Assembly: GCF_010811875.1 (NCBI RefSeq)
Contig: NZ_VKHP01000006.1
Location: 1 to 64,000, forward strand
DNA from: Bradyrhizobium uaiense
GTDB taxonomy: Bacteria > Pseudomonadota > Alphaproteobacteria > Rhizobiales > Xanthobacteraceae
Length of the DNA: 64,000 bases
Direction: 5' to 3'
In this document: piece after piece, positions 1-9,663 of the stretch
Numbering within the stretch: the stretch's first letter is position 1
How the letters are laid out: each line of letters starts with the position of its first letter
Translations under genes and position numbers: made by a program
The notes under the pieces: model-generated
Seen by the model: only the letters and a program-made list of their open reading frames with translations
What the model was told of the DNA's origin: nothing
The model's database searches: none

Positions 1-529
1 GCTCGGGCTGTTCCCCTTAATCGCCTCGTTCCTGTTCGAGCTCGGCGAGACCTCGCTGTCGATCGCCGGCATCGTGATCGCGGGCTTTGCGATCGGCGGC
101 CTGCTCTACACGCTGACGGTGGCGCGCCTTTTGCCGTTGATCGGGGTGAGGGGGATGATGATCGTTGGCGCGACGCTGGTCGCGATCCAACTCGTCGGCG
201 TCGCCTTCGGGCCGCACTGGAAGCTGCAGATGGCGGGCCTCCTGGTGATGGGCCTCGGCTTCTACATGATCCACGGCTGCCTGCAGGTGTTCGCCAGCGA
301 GCTGTCGGTCGAGGCGCGCGCCACCGCGCTGTCGCTGCACTCGTTCTTCTTCTTCATGGGCCAGACCGTCGGCCCGATCGCCTACGGTTTTGGGCTTCAA
401 CACGCCGGCAAGACGACGACGTTGGTCTCGGCCGCCGCCGTGATGGCGGTGCTCGGATTTATCTGCGCGAGATTTTTGAAGCAGACGCGGCCGGCGGATG
501 CTGCCGCGAGGCCGGACGTCGAGCCTTAG
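1..529 (+). CDS. MFS transporter, C-terminal part (5' end outside window)
   Basis: The reading frame is open from the left edge (frame starting at base 2) to TAG at 527-529, about 175 residues. It contains at least four hydrophobic membrane segments joined by short loops, including a run starting GLLYTLTVARLLPLIGVRG and a glycine-rich helix around GLGFYMIHGCLQ. This fits the C-terminal helices of a 12-TM major facilitator superfamily permease, probably an efflux-type drug/H+ antiporter in the inner membrane. The substrate cannot be told. The end overlaps by 4 nt the convergent gene at 526-1029. Confidence 0.8.
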   Translation, partial: LGLFPLIASFLFELGETSLSIAGIVIAGFAIGGLLYTLTVARLLPLIGVRGMMIVGATLVAIQLVGVAFGPHWKLQMAGLLVMGLGFYMIHGCLQVFASELSVEARATALSLHSFFFFMGQTVGPIAYGFGLQHAGKTTTLVSAAAVMAVLGFICARFLKQTRPADAAARPDVEP

Positions 530-1029
530 TGATCCGCCGAGGAAACGAGGTTGGATTGCGTCGGTTCGCTGCGCGTCCGTTGTGATGCCATCAGTTTCCT
601 GACGCTCCAGATCGTCAGGTCAACGACCAGCAGAACGTAGGAAACAGCGGCTGCGAAACCGAACCACAGTTCGAAACCGTCGACGCCTGAGGTGTGATCC
701 TCATACGTCCCAGCTTGCGTAAAACATTCGTATGGGGTGTTTGCCGCTATGTGCAGAATTGATCCGGCACCACAAACTGTGACCAAGCCTATGATGAGGT
801 TCGCCAGGATCAAGGCGTTGCTACGGGCCAAGAATAGCGGAACAGTGACAATGGCGAGCGCCATACAGAGGAAGTTGACCGACCATCCCTCACCGAAGGT
901 CATACCTTGGCTTGAACAGAGATCATTATAGGCCTTGGCGGCTATCGGATAAGCATAGCTGACAATAAAGACAGAAAGGCCGTAGAACAGCAGCGGCGCC
1001 AACCGGAACGACGTCTTGAGATTGCGCAT
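526..1029 (-). CDS. Hypothetical four-helix membrane protein
   Basis: A 167-residue protein with four predicted hydrophobic segments (about residues 12-32, 50-67, 73-93 and 120-142) and a basic, polar C-terminal tail. The start at 1029 is supported by an AGGAGA ribosome site about 9 nt upstream. No family is recognised. It is convergent with the MFS gene, and the two stops overlap. Likely an inner membrane protein of unknown role. Confidence 0.65.
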   Translation of the reverse strand: MRNLKTSFRLAPLLFYGLSVFIVSYAYPIAAKAYNDLCSSQGMTFGEGWSVNFLCMALAIVTVPLFLARSNALILANLIIGLVTVCGAGSILHIAANTPYECFTQAGTYEDHTSGVDGFELWFGFAAAVSYVLLVVDLTIWSVRKLMASQRTRSEPTQSNLVSSADH

Positions 1030-1111
1030 TGACGCGTGTTCTCCTGCTGACGCAGCCCAACTACGCTGGCTTAGGAGGATAAGCAGGCGCGGCGAATTTG
1101 CCAGAGCCCGC

Positions 1112-1588
1112 CTAACCCCGCCCGCGATACGTCGCGACGCCCTGATCGGGAACCCAGATGCCCTTCGGCAGCCGGCCGGTCTGGAAGAACACGTCGATCG
1201 GGATGCCGCCGCGCGGATACCAGTAGCCGCCGATGCGCAGCCATTTCGGCTTGATCTCGTCCGATATCCGCTTGCCGATCATGACTGTGCAGTCCTCATG
1301 GAAGGCGCCATGGTTGCGGAAGCTCGCCGCGAACAGTTTCAGCGATTTGGATTCCAGCAGCCAGCGGCCCGGCACATAGTCGATCACCAGATGCGCGAAA
1401 TCCGGTTGGCCCGTCACCGGGCAGATCGAGGTGAATTCCGGCACCGTGAAGCGGACCAGATAATCGGTACCAGCCTGCGGATTGGGCACGCGGTCGAGCT
1501 GCGCCTTTTCCGGCGTGTCGGGCCATTCCACCGCACGGCCGAGTTGCAGGCCGGGGGAGGTCGTTGATTTGCTGGATTTCTTTGCCAT
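1112..1588 (-). CDS. queF: NADPH-dependent 7-cyano-7-deazaguanine reductase (QueF, short type)
   Basis: A 158-residue protein reducing preQ0 to preQ1 in queuosine tRNA-modification biosynthesis (cytosol). The QueF signature is visible: the nucleophilic Cys56 in [11 protein letters not shown], the substrate-binding ESKSLK stretch at residues 79-84, and His/Glu in HGAFHEDC near residues 93-98. The length fits the unimodular (YkvM-like) class. The frame is open further upstream to 1753, but the start at 1588 (MAKKSSK) is preferred because the extra residues have no family match and overlap a repeat at 1614-1657. It is divergent from eno. Confidence 0.9.
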   Translation of the reverse strand: MAKKSSKSTTSPGLQLGRAVEWPDTPEKAQLDRVPNPQAGTDYLVRFTVPEFTSICPVTGQPDFAHLVIDYVPGRWLLESKSLKLFAASFRNHGAFHEDCTVMIGKRISDEIKPKWLRIGGYWYPRGGIPIDVFFQTGRLPKGIWVPDQGVATYRGRG

Positions 1589-1613
1589 TGGGGTCTCCGT
1601 GCGGGTCTCATAG

Positions 1614-1657
1614 AGCATGATCCGGAAAAGTGGAAACCGGTTTTCCCGCAAAACAAC
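1614..1657. repeat. Interspersed short repeat (GAGCATGATCCGGAAAAGTGG type)
   Basis: The 44 bases between queF and eno carry GAGCATGATCCGGAAAAG followed by GGAAACCGGTTTTCC. I know this family as one scattered through intergenic regions of Rhizobiales chromosomes. The inner GGAAACCGGTTTTCC is partly palindromic. Assignment is from memory of the family and was not checked by search. Confidence 0.5.
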
Positions 1658-1755
1658 CCCATGCAAAGTACGGCAATGCGGGCCGTCAGGCGGCCTTTTC
1701 CCCCTCGATGCATTGCGGTAGAAGCACCGCCATCCGACCCCCTCACTGCCCATAA

Positions 1756-3048
<1,293 letters not shown>

Positions 3049-3096
3049 CGCCCCAACTGATCGGGACTGAATAAAACGCAAAAAAGGGAGGTCGGG

Positions 3097-4236
3097 ATGA
3101 GTGACGGCAAGAGCGGTCTGCAACTGCGTTCGCTGCTCAAGAAGAATGGTGAGCTGGAATTGTCGCTGGTCAATGTCCCGACCCCCGAGCCCGGACCCGA
3201 TGAGGTCGTGGTCCGGGTCGAGGCGACCCCGATCAATCCGTCGGATCTCGGTCTCCTGATCGGGCCGGCCGACATGTCGGCCGCAAAGGTCTCCGGCAGC
3301 AAGGACTTGCCTGTCGTGACCGCGCGCGTGCCGGACGCGGCGTTGGCCGGCATGGCCGCGCGGCTCGACGAGTCGATGCCGGTCGGCAATGAAGGTGCCG
3401 GCGTCGTGATCAGGACCGGTTCGTCGGACGCCGCGAAAGCGCTGATGGGCCGGACGGTCGCGATGATTGGTGGTGCGATGTATGCGCAATACCGTACGTT
3501 GCGGGTCAACGAATGCCTGCCGCTGCCCGAGGGCATCACACCGGCGGAAGGCGCCTCCTGCTTCGTCAATCCGCTGACTGCGCTTGGCATGACCGAGACG
3601 ATGCGGCGCGAGGGACACAAGGCGCTGGTGCACACCGCGGCGGCGTCCAATCTCGGCCAGATGCTCAACAAGATCTGCCTCAAGGACGGCATCGGCCTCG
3701 TCAACATCGTGCGCAACGAGGAGCAGGCCGGCATCCTGCACAAGATCGGCGCCAGGCATGTCGTCGATTCCAGCGCGCCCGATTTCATGGACAAGCTGAC
3801 CAACGCGCTGGTCGAGACCGGCGCGACCATTGCCTTCGATGCGATCGGCGGCGGCAAGCTCGCGGGCCAGATCCTGGTCGCGATGGAGACCGCGATCAAC
3901 AAGACCGCCAAGGCCTACAGCCGGTACGGCTCGAATGTGCACAAGCAGGTCTACGTCTACGGCAGCCTCGACAACCGCTCGATCGAGCTGCCGCGCGGCT
4001 TCGGCATGGCGTGGGGCGTCGGCGGCTGGCTGCTGTTCCCGTTCCTGATGAAGATCGGTCCGGAGGCGGGCAACAAGCTGCGCCAGCGCGTGGTGGCTGA
4101 GTTGAAGACGCCCTTCGCGAGCCACTACACCAAGGTGGTCTCGTTGCAGGAGACCTTGCAGCTCGACAACATCGCCGTCTACGGCAAGCGTGCGACCGGA
4201 GAAAAATTCCTGATCAACCCGAACAAGGGCGCGTAA
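3097..4236 (+). CDS. Zinc-binding-dehydrogenase/quinone oxidoreductase-like MDR protein
   Basis: A 379-residue medium-chain dehydrogenase/reductase fold protein. The N-terminal GroES-like domain has ATPINPSDLGLLIG and GNEGAGVV. A Rossmann domain starts near ALVHTAAASNLGQM and carries the quinone-reductase-like IAFDAIGGGKLAGQIL. The catalytic zinc cysteines of alcohol dehydrogenases are not evident, so it fits the zinc-free quinone/enoyl reductase branch using NADPH. A GGGAGG site sits a few bases before the ATG at 3097. The substrate is unknown. It lies 48 nt after eno and may be cotranscribed with it. Confidence 0.8.
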   Translation: MSDGKSGLQLRSLLKKNGELELSLVNVPTPEPGPDEVVVRVEATPINPSDLGLLIGPADMSAAKVSGSKDLPVVTARVPDAALAGMAARLDESMPVGNEGAGVVIRTGSSDAAKALMGRTVAMIGGAMYAQYRTLRVNECLPLPEGITPAEGASCFVNPLTALGMTETMRREGHKALVHTAAASNLGQMLNKICLKDGIGLVNIVRNEEQAGILHKIGARHVVDSSAPDFMDKLTNALVETGATIAFDAIGGGKLAGQILVAMETAINKTAKAYSRYGSNVHKQVYVYGSLDNRSIELPRGFGMAWGVGGWLLFPFLMKIGPEAGNKLRQRVVAELKTPFASHYTKVVSLQETLQLDNIAVYGKRATGEKFLINPNKGA

Positions 4237-4275
4237 CCGCGCGGCCACTTCGCTCGAAAGCGCTCTATTCGCGCT
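4237..4275. repeat. Fragment of an interspersed repeat (CACTTCGCTCGAAAGCGCTCT)
   Basis: The short gap between the oxidoreductase and ddl holds GGCCACTTCGCTCGAAAG followed by CGCTCT. It matches one end of the longer repeat at 6216-6312 (CCACTTCGCTCGAAAACGCTCT). The repeat also runs into the last bases of the convergent ddl gene, so it may form the shared 3' hairpin region. Confidence 0.45.
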
Positions 4276-5380
4276 CGAATGCCAGCTTCCTGGAGCGCTT
4301 GTGACGCTCCAGGGCATGGCGGATCAGGACATCCATCAGTTCGGATTGCGGCAGGCCGCTGGCCTCCCACAACCGCGGATACATGCTGATGTCAGTGAAG
4401 CCGGGCAGGGTGTTCGCCTCGTTGACGAACGCCTGCTCGCCATGGAGGAAGAAGTCGATCCGTGCCATCCCTTCGCAGCCGAGCACGGCGAATGTCTTGT
4501 TCGCCAGCTCCCGGATGCGGTCGGCGACGGCAGGCGCGACGTTGGCGGGCACCTGAAGCAGTGCGCCATCCGCGTCGAGATATTTTGCGTCGTAGGAGTA
4601 GAAGCCGTGCTTGTCGGACGGAACGATCTCGCCGAGCTGCGAGGCGCGGACGCGGCCCTCGGCATCCTCGAGCACGGAGCACTCGACCTCCCGGATCGGC
4701 GCGACGCAACGCTCGATCAGGATCTTGGTGTCGAAGCGGAACGCCAATCTGCAACCGGCCTCGAACTCCTCCGCATTGCGCGCCTTCGACACCCCGACCG
4801 ATGATCCCATGTTGGCGGGCTTGACGAAGACCTCTCGCGATCCGAGGGCGCCGGCCGCGTCGTCATAGCTGATCGGCGCTGTCGTCGACATCACGACAAA
4901 GGGGACGATCGGCAATCCCGCCTCGCGCAGCAGCCGCTTGGCGACGTCCTTGTCCATGCCGGCCGCCGAGCCCATCACGCGCGAGCCGACATAGGCGACG
5001 TCGGACAGCTCGAGTGCACCCTGGACCGTTCCGTCTTCGCCGTTCGGGCCATGCAGGACCGGGAAGACGACATCGAACGCCGGCAATTCCTGAACGCCTG
5101 TGGCGCCGCCGCCCAGCGCCAGCGTGCGGCCCTGGCCTCCCGGCAGCAGCGCGAGCTGCGGTCCGTCGGGGGAAATGGTCAATGCGCTGTCGCCGGTGCC
5201 AGCGCCGTTTCCCGCGCCAACCGCGATCCAGCGGCCATCCCGGGTGATGCCGATCGCCGTGGCGTCGTAGCGATCCGGGTCGAGCGAGCGAAGCACGTTG
5301 GCGGCCGATGCCCGCGAGACGTCGTGTTCGGCCGATCGTCCGCCGAACAGGATTGCAACCCGTATCTTGCGCTCTGCCAT
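4265..5380 (-). CDS. ddl: D-alanine--D-alanine ligase
   Basis: A 371-residue ATP-grasp enzyme joining two D-Ala for the peptidoglycan pentapeptide (cytosol). The start at 5380 gives the usual N-terminus MAERKIRVAILFGGRSAEHD. Visible motifs are VFPVLHGPNGEDGTVQG (substrate loop), KRLLREAGLPIVPFV, FVKPANMGSSVGVSKA (ATP grasp) and NEANTLPGFTDISMYPRLW (metal and D-Ala binding). The frame continues open upstream to 5662, but that extension has no family similarity. It stands apart from a dcw cluster, so it is probably a second or stand-alone Ddl. Confidence 0.95.
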   Translation of the reverse strand: MAERKIRVAILFGGRSAEHDVSRASAANVLRSLDPDRYDATAIGITRDGRWIAVGAGNGAGTGDSALTISPDGPQLALLPGGQGRTLALGGGATGVQELPAFDVVFPVLHGPNGEDGTVQGALELSDVAYVGSRVMGSAAGMDKDVAKRLLREAGLPIVPFVVMSTTAPISYDDAAGALGSREVFVKPANMGSSVGVSKARNAEEFEAGCRLAFRFDTKILIERCVAPIREVECSVLEDAEGRVRASQLGEIVPSDKHGFYSYDAKYLDADGALLQVPANVAPAVADRIRELANKTFAVLGCEGMARIDFFLHGEQAFVNEANTLPGFTDISMYPRLWEASGLPQSELMDVLIRHALERHKRSRKLAFERE

Positions 5381-5661
5381 CAGCTGCTCTTCAGTTGGCG
5401 CGATGCTTGCCTGGAATCGCGACAGTATGTTTCGAGGAACGTGTCGACAATTTGCCGCCGGTTGCGCCCGGCGCGGCTTTCGGGCGGAATGGCATTCTCC
5501 GGGGGCGAGCTGACGGGGCTTGAGCGGCGCAGCCTCGGCGCCGTTGGTGCAAAATTCGCAAACGCTGCGTTTCCGGAATTGGACGATCCATGCACTTGCA
5601 TCTTTCTCGGCGGGCCGGTAGGTGAAGTGCAGTGTTACGCGCAACCCGAGGGGAATATGCA

Positions 5662-6213
5662 ATGGCCTATAACATCGTCACCGTCGTCGGCAGCATTCGC
5701 AAGCAGAGCTTCTCGCTCAAGATCGCCAATGCGCTGGCCAAGCTCGCCCCGGCCTCGCTGAAGCTCGACGTGACGACCCTCGAGGGCATTTCCTTCTTCA
5801 ACCAGGACCTCGAGGCGGCCCCGCCGGCGGACTGGCTCGCCTTCCGCGAGAAGCTGCAGAAGTCGAACGGCGTCCTGTTCGTGACCCCCGAATACAACCG
5901 CTCGATCCCGGGCGTGCTGAAGAACGCGATCGACGTCGCCTCGCGGCCGTACGGCAAGAGCTCGTTCATCGGCAAGCCGGTCGGCATCATAGGCAACTCG
6001 CCCGGACCGCTCGGCGGCGTCAGCGCGGTGAAGCATCTGCAGAACATCCTGCCGGGTATCTCCGGCCCGATCCTCGGCCAGCCGGAAGCCTACCTCAACG
6101 GCGTCGGCGATGCCTTCGACGACAAGGGCGAGCTGACCAAGGAGTCGCTCAAGGGCGTGCTGCAGCAGTATCTCGATGCTTTCTCGGCCTTCATCGAAAA
6201 GCAGAACCGCTGA
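5662..6213 (+). CDS. NADPH-dependent FMN reductase family protein
   Basis: A 183-residue flavodoxin-like reductase of the FMN_red / chromate reductase family. It has the FMN phosphate loop GSIRKQSFSLKIAN near the N-terminus and the conserved PEYNRSIPGVLKNAIDVASRP around residues 75-95, followed by GNSPGPLGGVSAVKHL. The ATG at 5662 is chosen because GAGGGG lies about 8 nt upstream. An earlier in-frame ATG at 5632 lacks this. Likely a cytosolic flavin or quinone reductase; the natural substrate is unknown. Confidence 0.85.
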   Translation: MAYNIVTVVGSIRKQSFSLKIANALAKLAPASLKLDVTTLEGISFFNQDLEAAPPADWLAFREKLQKSNGVLFVTPEYNRSIPGVLKNAIDVASRPYGKSSFIGKPVGIIGNSPGPLGGVSAVKHLQNILPGISGPILGQPEAYLNGVGDAFDDKGELTKESLKGVLQQYLDAFSAFIEKQNR

Positions 6214-6215
6214 TC

Positions 6216-6312
6216 TTGTTTTGACGCGTTTTCTACCGCAGATAAGTCTACGCGATCTGCGTAAACTTGATTGCTACGCGAACCGGCATCCACTTCGCTC
6301 GAAAACGCTCTG
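6216..6312. repeat. Bradyrhizobium-type interspersed repeat
   Basis: The FMN reductase-ftsB gap contains TTGTTTTGACGCGTTTTCT at its left, ACGCGAACCGGCATCCACTT in the middle and TCGCTCGAAAACGCTCT at its right. I recognise this as a common intergenic repeat of Bradyrhizobium/Rhodopseudomonas genomes. This copy has an extra internal stretch around 6240-6275 (GATAAGTCTACGCGATCTGC). Partial relatives occur at 4237-4275 and 24549-24600. Confidence 0.55.
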
Positions 6313-6353
6313 GTTTAGCAGTCCGTTAACTCCATGGCCGCATCTTCGCGGCC

Positions 6354-6671
6354 ATGGTTTCTCGCACACGGCTCAAATCGATTCTGACCGGGCTCGCCCT
6401 CTACACGCTGGCGGCGCTGATGGTCGGCTATTTCGGCGTCAATGCCTACACCGGCAAATACGGCCTGAATGCGCGGCTGGAGCTCGACCAGGAAATCATC
6501 GCGCTGACCTCGGAGCTGGCGCGCTTGAAGAAGGAGCGGGCCGAGGGCGAGCAGCGGGTGTCGCTGCTGCGCTCGGACCGGGTCGACCCCGATATGCTGG
6601 ACGAGCGCGCGCGCTTCCAGCTCGACTACGCAAACCCGCGTGATCTCGTTCGGATCAACAAGACGAACTGA
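6354..6671 (+). CDS. ftsB: Septum formation initiator FtsB/DivIC family protein
   Basis: A 105-residue bitopic membrane protein. One transmembrane helix (about residues 9-29) is followed by a coiled coil (about 40-70, RLELDQEIIALTSELARLKKER) and a conserved short tail ending DYANPRDLVRINKTN. This matches the FtsB/DivIC family, which in the divisome bridges FtsL and FtsQ and helps activate septal peptidoglycan synthesis. The position between eno and pdhA is the usual one in alphaproteobacteria. A strong hairpin follows at 6678-6715. Confidence 0.88.
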   Translation: MVSRTRLKSILTGLALYTLAALMVGYFGVNAYTGKYGLNARLELDQEIIALTSELARLKKERAEGEQRVSLLRSDRVDPDMLDERARFQLDYANPRDLVRINKTN

Positions 6672-6677
6672 CGCCGG

Positions 6678-6715
6678 CAGTTATTTTAGGACAGCTGCAT
6701 GTCCGAAAATAACTG
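6678..6715. promoter_or_regulatory. Long hairpin/dyad between ftsB and pdhA
   Basis: Two 16-base arms pair with a single mismatch around the 6-base loop GCTGCA. The left arm starts CAGTTATTTT and the right arm ends AAAATAACTG. There is no T-run directly after it, so it could be a terminator of ftsB or a dyad operator for the pdh operon. It is much longer than ordinary host terminators nearby. Confidence 0.55.
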
Positions 6716-6878
6716 GCTGCTGTTCTTCAAATTTCAAAATCGATCGATCCGTATCACAAAAGTGTCGCGCCGCGCTGCACTGCGGCATAGCAAAATTCCG
6801 TCGAGCGAACGCAATCCTTCCAAGGTGATTTGAGTTGGGTTAGAGAGGGTTCTTCGACTTCTCTCACCCGGAATTGCC

Positions 6879-7898
6879 ATGGCCACACCCAAGAAAACCG
6901 TCGCAAAGGAATCAGGGCAGGAGAAGGCGGGCTCTCCCCCCGAATTCAGCAGGGAGCAGGAGCTCAAGGCCCTGCGGGACATGCTGCTGATCCGGCGCTT
7001 CGAGGAGAAGGCCGGCCAGCTCTACGGCATGGGTGCGATCGGCGGTTTCTGCCATCTCTATATCGGCCAGGAAGCGGTCGTGGTCGGCATGCAAATGGCG
7101 CTGAAGCAGGGCGACGAGGTCATAACCGGCTACCGTGACCACGGCCACATGCTGGCCTGCGGGATGGAATCCCGGGGCGTGATGGCCGAACTGACCGGCC
7201 GGCGCGGCGGATATTCCCGCGGCAAGGGCGGCTCCATGCACATGTTCAGCAAGGAGAAGCATTTCTACGGCGGCCACGGAATCGTGGGCGCGCAGGTGTC
7301 GCTCGGCACCGGCCTTGCCTTCGCCAATCGTTATCGCGGCAACGACAACGTCAGCGTGACCTATTTCGGCGACGGCGCGGCCAACCAGGGCCAGGTCTAC
7401 GAGAGCTTCAACATGGCCGAGCTGTGGAAGCTGCCGGTGATCTACGTGATCGAGAACAATCGGTATGCGATGGGCACCTCGGTGTCGCGCGCGTCGGCCC
7501 AGCAGGACTTCTCCAAGCGCGGCGTCTCCTTCAACATTCCCGGCAAGCAGGTCGACGGCATGGACGTGCGCGCGGTGAAGGCTGCCGCCGATGAGGCCAC
7601 GGCCTGGTGCCGCGGCGGCAACGGTCCGATCATCCTGGAGATGCAGACCTATCGTTACCGCGGCCACTCGATGTCCGATCCCGCGAAGTACCGCACGCGT
7701 GAGGAAGTCGAGAAGGTTCGCCACGACCAGGACCCGATCGAGCAGGTGCGCAACCGCCTGCTGGCCGACGGCGTGAGCGAGCAGGACCTCAAGGCGATCG
7801 ACGCCGAGGTGCGCGAGATCGTCAACGAAGCCGCCGACTTCGCGCAGCACGATCCCGAGCCCGATGCGTCCGAGCTCTACACCGACATCTACCGCTGA
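6879..7898 (+). CDS. pdhA: Pyruvate dehydrogenase E1 component, alpha subunit
   Basis: A 339-residue thiamine-diphosphate enzyme subunit of the pyruvate dehydrogenase complex, forming acetyl-CoA with PdhB, PdhC and LpdA in the cytosol. The TPP motif begins GDGAANQGQVYESFNMA and ends at ENNRYAMGTS (about residues 165-205). The phosphorylation-loop-like YRYRGHSMSDP lies near residue 265. The N-terminus (MATPKKTVAKE) is a short polar extension. It is the first gene of a plus-strand cluster 6879-12914 and is followed after 45 nt by pdhB. Confidence 0.97.
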   Translation: MATPKKTVAKESGQEKAGSPPEFSREQELKALRDMLLIRRFEEKAGQLYGMGAIGGFCHLYIGQEAVVVGMQMALKQGDEVITGYRDHGHMLACGMESRGVMAELTGRRGGYSRGKGGSMHMFSKEKHFYGGHGIVGAQVSLGTGLAFANRYRGNDNVSVTYFGDGAANQGQVYESFNMAELWKLPVIYVIENNRYAMGTSVSRASAQQDFSKRGVSFNIPGKQVDGMDVRAVKAAADEATAWCRGGNGPIILEMQTYRYRGHSMSDPAKYRTREEVEKVRHDQDPIEQVRNRLLADGVSEQDLKAIDAEVREIVNEAADFAQHDPEPDASELYTDIYR

Positions 7899-7943
7899 CC
7901 CCACCCGCGCAGACGAATTTCAAGACCGATTTCGGGAGCCGAT

Positions 7944-9350
7944 ATGCCCATTCAAGTGCTGATGCCTGCGCTGTCGCCCACCATGGAGAAGGGCAACCTC
8001 GCCAAATGGCTGAAAAAGGAAGGCGAGACCATCAAGTCCGGTGACGTCATCGCCGAGATCGAGACCGACAAGGCGACGATGGAGGTCGAGGCAACCGACG
8101 AGGGCACGCTCGGCAAGATCCTGATTCCGGAAGGCACCGCCGACGTCCTGGTGAACACGCCGATCGCCACCATCCTGGCCGACGGCGAAAGCGCCGCCGA
8201 CCTCGCCAAGGTGCCCGCCGCGCCGGCGCCGAAGGCTGCCGAGGCTGCGCCTGCTGCTGCCGAGGCCAAGGGAGATGCAAAGGCGGAAGCGCCGCAGCCT
8301 GCGGCGAAGGTGCCGGCCGCGCCGGTCAGCGAAGCGCTGCCCGATCCGGAAATCCCTGCGGGCACCGAGATGGTCACGCAGACCATTCGCGAGGCGCTGC
8401 GCGATGCGATGGCCGAGGAGATGCGCCGCGACGGCGACGTCTTCATCATGGGCGAGGAGGTCGCCGAGTATCAGGGCGCCTACAAGGTGACGCAGGGCTT
8501 GTTGCAGGAGTTCGGCGCCCGGCGCGTGATCGATACGCCGATCACCGAGCACGGCTTTGCCGGCGTCGGCGTCGGCGCGGCGATGGCCGGGCTGAAGCCG
8601 ATCGTCGAGTTCATGACCTGGAATTTCGCGATGCAGGCGATCGACCAGATCATCAATTCCGCCGCCAAGACGCTGTATATGTCCGGCGGCCAAATGGGAT
8701 GCTCGATCGTGTTCCGTGGTCCGAACGGCGCCGCCGCGCGCGTCGCGGCCCAGCACAGCCAGGACTACGCCGCCTGGTACTCGCAGGTGCCGGGCCTGAA
8801 GGTGGTCGCGCCGTATTCGGCCTCTGACTACAAGGGCCTGCTCAAGGCCGCGATCCGCGATCCCAATCCGGTGGTCTTCCTCGAGAACGAGATGCTGTAC
8901 GGCCACACCGGCGAGATACCGAAGCTCGACGATTTCGTGGTGCCGATCGGCAAGGCGCGCATTGCGCGGGCCGGCAAGGACGTCACCATCGTCTCCTGGG
9001 CGATGGGCATGTCTTATGCGCTGAAGGCTGCCGACGAGCTCGCCAAGGAAGGCGTCGAGGCCGAAGTGATCGATCTCCGCACCATCCGTCCGATGGATAC
9101 CGAGACCATCATCAACTCGGTGAAGAAGACCGGCCGTGCGGTGACGGTGGAGGAGGGCTGGCAGCAGAGCGGTGTCGGCTCGGAGGTCGCGGCGCGCATC
9201 ATGGAGCACGCCTTCGACTATCTCGATGCGCCGGTGGCGCGGGTCTCCGGCAAGGACGTGCCGATGCCTTACGCGGCCAACCTCGAAAAGCTCGCTCTGC
9301 CCTCCGTCGCCGAGGTGGTCGCAGCCGCCAAGGCCGTGTCCTACCGGTAA
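7944..9350 (+). CDS. pdhB: Pyruvate dehydrogenase E1 component, beta subunit with N-terminal lipoyl domain
   Basis: A 468-residue subunit. Residues 1-80 form a biotinyl/lipoyl domain with the lipoylation motif [11 protein letters not shown]. An Ala/Pro-rich linker (about 90-135) follows, then a full E1-beta domain beginning [18 protein letters not shown], with [18 protein letters not shown] and [17 protein letters not shown] lipoyl domain fused to E1 beta is an alphaproteobacterial feature. The lipoyl domain is nearly identical to that of pdhC, which suggests duplication. Preceded by GGGAGC before the ATG. Confidence 0.97.
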   Translation: MPIQVLMPALSPTMEKGNLAKWLKKEGETIKSGDVIAEIETDKATMEVEATDEGTLGKILIPEGTADVLVNTPIATILADGESAADLAKVPAAPAPKAAEAAPAAAEAKGDAKAEAPQPAAKVPAAPVSEALPDPEIPAGTEMVTQTIREALRDAMAEEMRRDGDVFIMGEEVAEYQGAYKVTQGLLQEFGARRVIDTPITEHGFAGVGVGAAMAGLKPIVEFMTWNFAMQAIDQIINSAAKTLYMSGGQMGCSIVFRGPNGAAARVAAQHSQDYAAWYSQVPGLKVVAPYSASDYKGLLKAAIRDPNPVVFLENEMLYGHTGEIPKLDDFVVPIGKARIARAGKDVTIVSWAMGMSYALKAADELAKEGVEAEVIDLRTIRPMDTETIINSVKKTGRAVTVEEGWQQSGVGSEVAARIMEHAFDYLDAPVARVSGKDVPMPYAANLEKLALPSVAEVVAAAKAVSYR

Positions 9351-9355
9351 CGCCG

Positions 9356-9661
9356 ATGGCCGGTCCCAAGGAGCAGCCGCTGCCGCCTGACGTGATGGGC
9401 CGCGACGACGCCATCGAGGTGCTGCGCGCCTTTGTCGTCGACGGCGGCCTGTCGATCGCGTTCCAGCGCGCTTTCGAGGAGCCGGACATGTGGGGGCTGA
9501 TGCTCGTCGACATCGCCCGTCACGCTGCGCGCGCCTATTCGCGCGAGAGCGAATACACCGAAGACGAGGCGCTCGCGCGCATCGTCGAGATGTTCGAAGC
9601 CGAAATCGCCCGGCCGACCGACATGGGCCAAACCAAACCGCGGTCGCAACAAGGTCACTGA
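9356..9661 (+). CDS. DUF5076 domain protein in the pdh cluster
   Basis: A 101-residue acidic protein starting 6 nt after pdhB and ending 2 nt before pdhC. It resembles DUF5076, a family I know from this same locus in rhizobia. It has no signal or membrane segment. Its fixed position between E1 beta and E2 suggests a role linked to the complex, but the function is unknown. The codons look like those of its neighbours. Confidence 0.75.
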   Translation: MAGPKEQPLPPDVMGRDDAIEVLRAFVVDGGLSIAFQRAFEEPDMWGLMLVDIARHAARAYSRESEYTEDEALARIVEMFEAEIARPTDMGQTKPRSQQGH

Positions 9662-9663
9662 CA

